A stretch of 64,000 nt of DNA from Eublepharis macularius (taxonomy: Eukaryota > Chordata > Lepidosauria > Squamata > Eublepharidae), in contig NC_072795.1 in NCBI RefSeq assembly GCF_028583425.1, forward strand, positions 68,214,001-68,278,000. The letters run 5' to 3'. Below the pieces are notes generated by a model. That model saw nothing but the letters and a program-made list of their open reading frames with translations. It had not been told where the DNA came from and made no database searches. Both the position numbers and the translations under genes were made by a program. Of the stretch, positions 36,001 through 48,000 are shown in pieces; positions within the stretch are counted from its first letter, which is position 1, and every line of letters begins with the position of its first letter.

Positions 36001-39000
36001 ACTAACCAACCTGAAAAGGAATAGGAAAGTGGAATATCAGCACAGGAAATAATGCTCATATTCCACTTTGTGAATACTGCAGACAAAGCATAACCAATTT
36101 GCTCTAAACAGATCCAATAACAATTCATGGTGGTTTTGAAATCATTCAGGTAACTTCATACAAATATCCTCATGTGAACTCTACTGATGCAGCTCTAGAA
36201 GATACTGTTTCTGTGGCTTTAAATTAATTATTGCAAAGCTGCTTTCTCTTTCACCTCTTCAAAGTGCTTGGAATGTCAAATGTCTCATTCTACTGCATCA
36301 CTGCCAATGCATAAAGCTTCAGTACTAACTGCTAAGGCAAGATTTGGATGATACAAATGTAATCCAATGTGACACAAGAAAATAAAACAATGCAATTTTT
36401 TCTCAATAGCTCCTTTTAACAACACCTGTACTTTAGTGATTGTATCTATTAAACACTGTGACATTAAGACATACATGACAGACTGGATGCTGTGCTGCAG
36501 CCCTAAGGTCATGGGGCAACCATGTGGCTGGGTCATGCGGGGGTTGCATGGTCCCCTCACAAGGCAGCCATATAGCTAGAAGAACAGGGGCAGGCTGTGT
36601 GTTCCCAGTTGACTGGAGACTGCTGAGGAGCAAACATCCCTTGCTGAACCTCTGCTCCTGCCTATAACAAGGCAATAAAGGGCAGTTGGTCAGCAATGTG
36701 GGGCCAGTAACCGCCAGCACTGCAGACAATGAGGGGACAAGGAACTGGCTGCAGTGAGGGAGAGGCTTGTCCCAGATGGTGCTCCAGCCCTTAGACCACT
36801 GGTTATCTCACCCTGTGGGTACAAGAGTGGAAAGGCGGGGCTGGAGTGGGGCCAGGGGACTAAAAAGAGGGCTCTGACACAGGGAGAATAAACAGGAGCG
36901 TTGAGTCTGTGTGCACGAGAGAGAGAAGGACACAGCCCTTGAGGAAGCAATAAGGGCTTGCAGGTTGATGTAACCCAACCCCCACTCTTCCAAGTCTGAG
37001 GCTTTTGCGGGGAGCCCTCAGCAGAGGGGGGTGGGGGCGGGACAATAGACAGGCATGCATTGCACCTCAAGCCAAGGGCAGCTCACAAGCATGTGAAATT
37101 ATGGCTTTTATTTGAATGAAGGAAGAAGGGGAGAATCATACAATGGATTACTCGGAAGGGCTTTTGCTAAAAGCATTACCCAGAACACATTGAGACAACA
37201 ATTGAAAGGTACTTGGGGTTTTCATGTGGGAGACCTGTGAGGAGCCAATTCAAAAGTTAAGACCAAAAAGCTACATGAGCTAATCACCCAATTTAATGAA
37301 CAGAACCTTTCTTACTTTACACAATGTTATTATTATGCCTTTATCATATACTAGAAACTCTATTTGCCCTAAGCATGCTGAGATTGCCAGCTGCAGCCCA
37401 TGGTGCTTCGGATTATTTCTTCAAAGCCCATCTTCATTTACAGTGCATGTTTTCAGAAATATGCAGCTGACAAGAGAACACTTCTTTAAGCTGTATTAGC
37501 ACATCTAAAAGCAGCTTCAAGGAAAATGCTACTTCCAATCACCAATAACTTTTCTCACTAATTTTTGCTACAAAAGTTTAGTTTAGTTTATTCGGTGTTT
37601 AACCCGCCCTCCCCACAAGTGGGCTCAGGACGGGGTACAACAGTCATAAAATACAATAAAATACATAAAATACATAGCAAATTATACAATAAAATTCAGC
37701 AATTAAAAAAACCTGATATAGTTGGCTACACAATACACAAGAAAGGTGCTTTGGGCTACTGCGGCAGTAAACATTGTTCAATCCTAACTATCTTTTTAAA
37801 CAAATGATTCTTTCATATGCTATTACACTAATTTAACAAGCCAACCCAACAACTCAAGGCTAATTTAAAAATCTGTAAACAAGGGCCACATAAGAACTGA
37901 GTGTGGTGGGAAAACATGACTTACTCTACTTTTTTAAGAACAAACTCACATACACCTATCATGTGGATACCATCCTATCCTGTTTTGTGTATCACAATAC
38001 CACACTGGAGACAATTTGTATTCAAACACTTTGAGGATAATTTTAAATATAAAAGAATAGAAAATAATTATGAACTTTTCTTATCAGACTAAAGCTGTAA
38101 AGCAAAACTCCACAGAAATAAGATAAAGCAAGTTCATAGTATCTTTGACAAGTAGCTACTGAAGTTAAATATTCCAAATACTCCAACTGAAGTAAAACAA
38201 ATTGTTTAAAATCCAGCATCTGTAAAATCACAGTTAACAGAAAAACAAAGTTCCAATTATATATAATTAAGATTCATGCTGGAGTTATAAATCAATGATG
38301 CAGGCACAAAAATAATTATCACCTCAGATACCAAGACAGAGAGTTTAAATTATCAATAAAAGCAAGAGACATATTGTCAGCTTATAGTAATTAAGTAAAG
38401 TAAAGGCTAGGACCATGTCCCTGCAAAGAATACCCTTAGCTCCAACCCTAATTAACCCTGGACTCCTTAAGGACATGCCTGTATGGGAAATGAATGCAAG
38501 GCCATTTTTTATTTCAAGGTCAGATTGTGGCACAATAGTTTTTAAAGTGAACTGCAGGCTTTCCACTGATGACAATTCACCCTGCTTCCTGATTTATCAG
38601 AGAAAGAAGCAGGCGTGAACAGACATCATGCAGCACAATAAGAAGTCCAAATCATCGTTAGGCCTCTCAATTTTGTTTTTTTGCTTTAGTCTAGTTTATT
38701 CCGCAGTCTCTGACAAGTGTCTTGTTACACATTTATATAAAATGTAGCAAGTCTGACTTTTCCAAATTACATAGAGCCTTCTGAAAAGTACTTCATGAAA
38801 AATGTAATATTAATCACTGTGCTTATATACAGCACTTCTTGACTGATTAATGCCCCACTCAGAGCAATGAACAAAGTCTGTGTTAATATAACCCTCACAA
38901 TACAGCTAGGGAGCTGGGGCTGAGTGGAGTGGCTTACCCAACATCACCTGCTGAGCTCATAGCATTAGTGGAATTCAAACCAGTAGAATGCTGATTTGCA

Positions 39001-42000
39001 GCCCATCCACTTAACTACTGTGCTACAACCTTATTCACCTGCACGCTATAGTTGATGTGCAGGTGGAAAGATAAGAGCATCATTCCACTGTATGGTGCAA
39101 GTACCACATCATACCTGACAGCCAGGATCAAGATCCATCTTTCTTCGGAGAAATTTCTCAACATGTCCAATTGTTGCTTCTCCTGAAACCCGTACAAACT
39201 TCTTTTCCAGAGGCTATAGAAAGAAGGCAGCAGATTTTAAACTGTTAGGTTACTTAATGCAAAGGATATTTTTAAACAGTATTTTTTTGGACTATATCCC
39301 ACTTTTATTTTTTTTTTAAAAACTCACCAGTATGACCCCTGAGGATTAAAACAAGTCAACATATCTATAGTGTCATTAAGTCCTCATGTCTGCCACAATA
39401 AGATCGGCTTAAGTGGTTCACAGGCTGCATAGGCCAGTTATTCCCGCCCCCTACTACTATGGTCCCTCTGAACATATGATCAGAAATTATGGCAATGGGA
39501 AATACCTCCCTCAAACACTGAACGTAGATGGCTACATCCACCAATGCTACTATTTCCAGTAGTTGCTTTGTACAGTCCTACAAATATTGTGTGCTGTCTG
39601 GTTGTGCTTCTATTTTTTTTCAGTTGACTAAAGCAGACAAAAACTTAGGATTCAAAAAGGGGATTTAAAAAAATTAGTAAATTCAGACTATGCTTTAAAT
39701 CAATAAAATAAATTACTATTTTCCAAGTCATAACAAATTATTTTATACAACTTACAAATGAAAAGGAGATGTAACTACTGAAAACAGAACCACAGTACTT
39801 ACTTTTGAGCCTTAGCCTTACAGTTTTCTTTTAAAAAAATGGTTTTCTAGATACATTTCTTTATGAATTAATTTTTAATATTTGAGATTATAGTATAAAG
39901 GAGTTTTATATATGAATAATTAAATTTCACACACATTTGGAAAAAACAAATTTCTTACTTTTTAATTTTTAAAATTTGTTTGGTGACTATGAAGGCTTTA
40001 ATTGTACATTGAGACCCAATCTCTTAAAGCAAAAAAAAAAAAGTGTTGGGGCCTTTGAATTACTTTCTCTGCATAAGATTCTTTGAGCAGTTCAGAAATG
40101 CTGAAAATTTGTTTTGCATACATTGAGATTGCATTATCATAATTCAAAATTTGTATTATGTTAACTGGTGTATGAAGTGCTGACAACTACATGAAAATAA
40201 GGCTGATTCCACACACGTTGGATAATGCACTTTCAATGCACTTTATCAATAGTTTGAGGTGGATTTTTTGTTCCACACATGAAAAAATCTGTTTCAAATT
40301 ATCTATAAACAGGATTGGAAGTGCATTATCCAACGTGTGCGGAATCACTCTATGCATACATTGAGATTGCATGATCATAATTCAAAATTTGTATTATGTT
40401 AACTGGTGTATGAAGTGCTGACAACTACATGAAAATAAGGCTGATTCCGCACACGTTGGATAATGCACTTTATCAATAGTTTGAGGTGGATTTTTTGTTC
40501 CGCACACGAAAAAATCTGTTTCAAATGATCTATAAACAGGATTGGAAGTGCATTATCCAACGTGTACGGAATCACTCTAAGTAATCTAGTCTCCTCCTGA
40601 AGCCCAGATCCTGATCAAGTGTAACCAATTCTCCTCGTCCTGCCAAGTGTCTACTCTCCACAGAGTGTTCACTAATGTTTTAAAGACGAAAAAAATACTT
40701 CAAGAACATGGGAAACTCTTTCTTGAAATTATGAAGGTGACAATGCTATGATAAGGGCAGTGACACCAATAAAATACGTGCACAAAAATATGCCCAGTTG
40801 TGCTGTAGCAGCATACACAATGCATATGAATTACCATCATATATCATTGTGCAATTCTACATTTTCTTTTAAGAAAGCCTTTCTTAGTGATGGCAGGGCT
40901 AGGATAAGTGAAGATGCTGGAATGAGGCAGGTGTCTCATTACAGCCTCTTCACTCATCCCAGCCCTGCCACCACTATGAAAGCACCTGCTTCATTCCCAC
41001 TGAGGGTTGGGGGGAAATCAAGAGCTTTTACTAGAACTCTAAAATATATTTCATTAGTTATTTAAGGCTTGCAGGCTGCTCAGAAAACAAAAGACAAATG
41101 TGTAGAATGCCACAGCAGTATAGAACTTATGTGAGGCCTCTTATTCGGCAGCAATATTGCTCTACGGATATCCTTCAGTAATTAGTTTGAGTGTTACAGT
41201 TTTCTCCACTGCATTCTTAAACAGACTTACACTGTTCTAAATTGACTGAAATTACTAGACTTAAAAAATGTAACTTTGCTTAGAATTGCACTTGTAAACA
41301 CAAAGATGTTCTTCCCATCTAGAAAAGAAGCATATGGCTGGAGTGAAGATTACAGGATGCAGGGACAGAAAAAAAGGCAAGACTATTTGAACTAATGAAA
41401 CAACAGTTCTCTTTTGATATCAACATTATACAACTCCAAGACTTCAGGTATTTCTGAAAGCCCACATACTACGAGTCTCTCTACATGAGACATCTGACAC
41501 ATGAAGAACACATGTCAGGAGATAAAATGTTAGCCAGGAAGAGTAATTTAAAAAGACAGAGCTGGTAGCAGGGCAAAGGCTTTGCTATATACTGGAGCTG
41601 TGTGAAGGGGCCGTGAAATGCCAGAAGGGAAGCCCATTATAACCTCTCCAGGTCCAAGTCCAGCTCTGGAAGGCAGCTCCAGCCCATTTCCATTCCTTGC
41701 TGCCCTCTAGTTGCGATCCCACAGTTTTAGACTGGAGAGATGAAATTGACAGAGCATTCAGGGAGACGAAGATGCAATTAACAAACCCTCTGAGGAGCAA
41801 TCTCCACCAGTTGTCTTTTTAAACTAAGCTTCCCAGCTAACAGTGTGTCTCCCTACACCTGATGAACACTCGTCGAGGCGTCTTGTGTAGAGACGCTATA
41901 TAGGCAGAATTAAAAACTAAAAGAAACCCTATTCCTTTCTTTTTAAAAAACTAAACAATTGCATACAATGCCAGAAAATTTAATGGGGATAATACAGATT

Positions 42001-45000
42001 AAATGCTGGGGACACTTAATAAAATGTAATACTTTGCCAGACAGAATGCAGTGCTCTGTCACTGAGAGTTGAATATCTACCATCCAGTCTTAAATGTGCC
42101 ATTCTTGAGCAAGGTGATTAAAAGAGTGGTGGCTTAGATCTGTTCCAATCTGGTTCCAGGGATGGTTGTGAGAATAAAATGGCCTTGGTTACTCTGGTGG
42201 ATGAGCTGTGCCGAGAAATGGACAGGGGGAGTGCGACCCTGTTAATTCTCCTTTTACTGAATTTTGTTACCATTGATCCTTCTGGACTGCCTTTCAAGGT
42301 TGGGAATGCAGTAGTTTTGGTCCTACCTCAAAGGCACATTTCAGAGTGTGATTGGTGCTGGAGGACTGCTGCTCTGCCTCTTGGCCCCTGGGGTCTTATA
42401 CTTTTCAAAATCTATATAAAGCCACTGAAAGACGTCAACAAGAGATTTGGACTGAGTTGCCAACAATATAAGGATGATTCTCAGCTCTATTTTGCGCTTC
42501 CTGCAGATCCCAGGGAGGCTGTGGAAACTGTGAACAGGTGCGTGTAGGCAGTTTTAGGATGGATGAGGCCTAACAAACTGAAATTTAGTCCACCCAAAAC
42601 AGGGGTGCTACTGGTAGTGGGGGGGGGTTGACCCAGGAATTGGAATACCTTCTGTTCTAGATGGGTTGCACTCCTCCAAACAGGTTCATAGCTTGTGGTG
42701 CTACTGGACCTGGGCCTCATAGATGGCGGTAGTGGCAACTGGTATCTTTCACCAGCTTTAGCTAGTGAGACAGCTGCAGCCCTTCCTGGGTGGGAAAGAT
42801 TTTGCCACTGCAGTGCATATCTTCATAACATCTCAATTAGATTATTGCAATGCGTCCAATATGCGCCCTTGGAAACTGTCCGGATGCTACAATTGGTACA
42901 GAATGCTGCGGCCAGAAATTTGACTAGAGTGGGTCGTAGGGACCATCCCTCTCCCGTCTTGTTCCATCTGCACTGACTCCCAATTTGCTTCTGGGCCCAA
43001 TTCAAGGTACTGGACCTAAATGGCTTTGAGCCAGCATATCTTAAGGACAGTTTTCTCCCATATGAAGCTAGCCATCAACTCCAGTCATTTTTGGAGGCCT
43101 TGCTTCAGGTGTTCTGCAAAGGCTGTATTTCTACTAACTTGTTAGAATGAAAGCTCAGCTAATGTAGTGAGACACTACAATTTACAACTGCATTAAGTAT
43201 CTGGAATACAGCTCAGGGTCTCTAAGAATTCAGCTAAATAATGAAATAAGACTGTCAGCACAACCCCAATTACAGTTTAGCAGAAAACAGAGAAAAGAGC
43301 ATGCCAAGTAAAACTTCCCACTAACACTACAGTCAGCACATAAAAATAGTTCTATTATCTCAATGTGTAGGAGATTGCTTTTTAGTATTTTTTTGTATCT
43401 TAAGGACCGCCATCTTTATTCATACAGCTGTTGTGCTATGTATGTATGATGCAAGCAACATGCAACTTATTTTTAATGGAAAATGCAGCAACAGGATGCT
43501 GCAGTCTTGAGAAGAGAACTCATGAGATTTGTATCCTGCTTGTGGCTTTTACCCACAGAGGGGAAAAATACAAGATTCCATATATTTTCTCATCAGGAAG
43601 AAAAGCAACTCAGGGAACAATTTTGAATGGACAAGTGGCAGGAAGAGAGAAGGCCAAACTGCCTCTCCACCAAACTGTACTATGCCAGATGACAGCCTTC
43701 CATGGTAGTTTTATATTAAAAACATAAACAACCCCAATACTGGTGAAAAGTTACATAACATCATATTATATTTAGGGCTGCCCTGAGATGTATTTCAGTT
43801 ATGAAAGAGAAATTAAGCTACTTTAAGAAAACTCTAATCATATGTTTAGAAGTATGCAAATATACATTCGTACTAACTGCTTTACAAATATCAGATCATC
43901 TTCAGTCAAATCAAATTTTGGATCATGCCTCTGAGCTTTTCAGTAACAGTTTAATCCTTGAACAAATTCGATATAGGAAATACTAGTCGCTCATTTCTTA
44001 GAAGAACTAAAACTTCCGTGATATTTTATGATCCCAAACTAAAAAATGGCATCTCTACCTTTATAAATGCACTGTTCTGTTCTACAAGAAAGTATTCAGA
44101 AACATGGACCTGGATCCAAAGGTCATTTTCCATCAACAAATAACACTTTTGCCAGAGGAATGTAACTTTCCCATCTACCTCCTCCCACTGCCACCAAATG
44201 AGTTCCTTGAAATGGACCTTGTGTGAAGGCAAAGTGAGGAGGAGGAAACTGACAAAAATACTCCATTCACTCTGCTGGTGGAAGAACAACATTTGGATTT
44301 ACCCCAATGCATATTCAAGACAATAACTTGTTTTCAAAGTGCTAAGATTTTAATTATGCATGTAATTAAAAGTGAAATATAGGTAGATAAACTTTAGTAA
44401 CATTCACACCTTAAAATTCCCTGAGAGATCATTAGCTCTGAAAGAAAAAAAGAATTAACACAATCAATACCTCTTCAACTACATGTGTTTGCATGCTTAA
44501 ACTGGTAAATAAACACAATGCAATTATATATAGCTTTCATATAGATTTTTTCACCAGCCCCTCAGATTGTTACTGGGAGCAAACAGGCAGCTGGTGCAGT
44601 TGCAAGAGTACAGTTTTTATATGCTGTATATCCAGCTCCTAGAAGCAAACAGCAGTGCTCGTTACCAATTAGCACTGATGGATGGAAATCTTCAAAGACC
44701 ACCCCCAAACAAACTGCGGTAGTCGATCCAAGAAGTTATCAAGGCAAAGATTATAAGAATTTTACTGATCATTTAGGAAGGTATAGAATCAATGAATTAG
44801 TTGGGGAAAAATGACTTTGTTGGAAGTGTTTCCCCCTAGCAACAACAGTGAAACCCTTCATCTCCTAGGGAAAGCGGGTCACTAATCATCACCACCTCCA
44901 TATCATTTACATAAAGTATCATTTTATTAATCTTCACCCAGCCTGTTATAGCATTCACGTACTCGTTCACAGCCATAACAGCTGTTCTTCTTCAGTTGAA

Positions 45001-48000
45001 AATGACAAATATAATGGGTCTTATTAGCATACGGATGACACCAATCTCACACTTGGAATGATCTCATCCAGCAGTTTCATGTTAATTTTAAATTAGTGAC
45101 AGAAGATATGCAAAACAGACTTGAGATAAATTGGGAGAGTCTATTTTATACACTTTTGTCTATAAATGGCAAATTATTTTAGTGGTTTATTATTTTATTC
45201 AGAGCAATAGTTAGCAGAGCTACACCATGCTAAATCCACTGAAGTCAATGGGCTTTAAAATGTATAACTTTGCTTAGGATTACAATATAAATGTATTCCG
45301 ATACATGAGGGGAAACTTTTAATTACAAAAAAAGGCTGCTTTTATACTGTTATAGGAACAAATTCCTCCATTACAGTGCTAATATAACTTGATCTTAGTT
45401 TAGGCTGTGCAGGTCTGTAGTAGAACAGCGAGACTTGAGACCAGTAGCACTGAAGAGACCAATCAGAAATACAAGGTATGAGCTTCGACTCTCAAAAGCT
45501 CATACCCTGGAAATCTAGTTGGTCTCTAAGGCGCTACTGGACCCGAATCTTAGTTCAGACTGTAACACTAAATATTAGGTAAATTAGTCTGTTTGACTTC
45601 AGCAGAACTATATATGCATTAGAGCCTTGAATTCTGTAATCAACAGTCAAAATATTTTTTAAAAATTTATTTATTATCTGTTTTATCCCAGAAACAGGAA
45701 AACACGTTCTTCCAGATAATTTTATCTTTCAAAATGCCTAAAGTTTAGTGCTTTATTTACATGCATGTCTGAATGATGAACAGAAGATCTGGGAAAGCAT
45801 GTTATTTGAAACAAAGTGACCACAGTTTCTCATTTAGGCGTCTCCAATTTCTTTCTACTATTGCAGGAAGAATTTAACCATTGCTAAATTTCGTCTGAGT
45901 AATGTAGAATCAGATAAATTCAAAATTCCATTTTCTTTTTTATATTCAATGGACATTATTTACACAAGTGCTTGTATAAAAGATGCACAAGTTCATAATA
46001 CGCTGCGCAAATGCCACTCTTTTGTAAGCATATCAAACCTTTTTATGGTCTAGTCGTTTTTGTTTAACTGGGCTGGATCCCATGGATCTGTTCCACTCAG
46101 GGTGGTGTTTTCCTCTGGCAAAAAGAGCTCTCCATGATACAAGAGGGTCTTTCATTGGTAGAAGAAGATCTGCTGGCAAGCAGGCTCCTTGCACAGAAGA
46201 AAATCACTGCTCTTGACAAAACAAATCCATCCCATTATTCTACAGTCAACTCACTATTCTTCTGGACAGCAAATCAGACTGTTAAGTGTCAGTATACCAT
46301 TTGACACTTAAGAAAAAAAGTCTCTAAAACCTTAATTGGATTAAAATGTTGAAGAACAGGCTGGTTTGTTTTTTATACGAACTCCTACAGAATCTCATGT
46401 AAAACCATGGAGCTGCTCAGTTCTGAATTTGTTAGATTGTAATTTATTTAAGAAGCAGTAAATTTCAGCTCAATGACTAACTTAAAATCAAATTATTTTT
46501 AAAACAATACTGAAGATACAGAATCATAATTAAAGAAAATAAACTGAACAGAATACAAATCATTCCAAAATTAATCTTAAATTTAGCCCTAAGCAAAATC
46601 TTCTATAGCACAGACAGTTTCTCTTAAAAACCTCTAAGCACATTTTCTCTCACAAGTGACTTGTTTTTTTATTTTCTAACACCAGGTTTGTGAAATTTTA
46701 AATCATCAACATTTTCATGGATGCTCTGTATCAATAAACAGTTGTCACCTTTCCAGCTTCTTCTTCACAGCTAACCTAATGATGCCCCAAGCAAGAATGA
46801 TGACATAATTAATACATTTTTAGAATGTTGCATAAAAACAGCATTTGTTATTTGAAAGGTGCACTGTATAAGTTTACAATATATCAGAGTGTCTTGCTAT
46901 ACTATCACCCCAATAAACTGTCCTGATAATCAGTAATTGCCACCTGGTTCATTTCCTCTGCTTAAATTAACAGGACAAGGCTGAACCATTGCTCATGTTA
47001 CTCTTTTTCTACATAAAGATAACCTCTATAAAGGCTAGCAAACATTTGTTGTAAAGAGTGTCAACATAACTTTTTCATGACATAAGAACACTGTCCATGA
47101 GCAGGGCATACAAATATCGGCTTCCAATTCAAAAGATGTGCTGTGTTTTAAGCTCAAATAAAACTATTGATAACTATGGTCTGAGTCCATCAAATCATTT
47201 CAATAGAATGATCTCTGCCCACAGAATGCAACTTCCTTCCTTCTCCCTCTCCTGCTACAGCTTGAAATGCTTCTGAAAAGCTGTCCTTGGGGAACAGGGA
47301 TCTCCAGGGATGGCAATGGGGGCATTTCAGGATGCAGCATGTGTTGGGGGGGGGATATGCTACAATACAGCATGCACACACACAAACACACACAGCAAAG
47401 TTACAGGCAACCTTCATGTTTCTATAAATTTGCAAAGGCTGCCTGTCAAAAAATATTTGGAAATCTGCAGCCTGCAAAGGGGTTATTAAGAAAGTTTATG
47501 AGTTAAATTGCTTTTCAATTTATTTGTTAAAGAGAGCTACTGAAGGACAAGTCAGGAAAAGATATTAGTGTTGGAACAATGTGCATCTTGCAAGTACTGG
47601 ATAATTGATATTTAAGTTCTAAAATACACTGGCAATACATAGCTAAAATATACAACTTTTGTCCCCTAAATAGAGGACTGACAACATTGCAACTTCAATC
47701 CCCTACCTGGTAACTTGTATCAAGATCAAGAAACAAGTAAAAACTGTAGTATAAATAACAGGGAATGAACATTTTGACAGGATGTGTGTAGAAGTCAAAC
47801 TAAACATTTATATATTTGACATCTGGACCTCATATTTTATGAGAACTAGACAGACTCCAGGCTACAGCAAGATTCTACTTAGGGAGTATGTAGGCTGGCA
47901 TAATGGATAAAGTGGTGGAACTGTCCTGGGAATATCTAGGCTCAAATCTCCACTTGGTTAAAAAGTTTACTGGGCTTTTGGTAAATCATTGTATCTCAAC

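Larger units (their letters stand above)
40115..40581. repeat. Tandem duplication of a 238-bp unit containing a MITE
   Basis: Unit 1 starts tgcatacattgagattgcat at 40115. Unit 2 starts with the same string at 40353. Each holds one MITE copy, 40204-40347 and 40442-40574. Copy 2 lacks 11 bases present in copy 1. Confidence 0.88.
39214..44409 (-). other. PCGF6: PCGF6 intron 7
   Basis: Holds the tandemly duplicated MITE (40115-40581), a hammerhead-like remnant (41853-41890) and an old L2-type LINE (42060-43150). Remaining parts are AT-rich without a gene. Confidence 0.85.

Noticed and set aside
44560-45000. Possible L2-like LINE remnant
   Set aside because: Only weak resemblance (a gtagtcgatccaagaagtta string). 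Too diverged to list as a feature with confidence.
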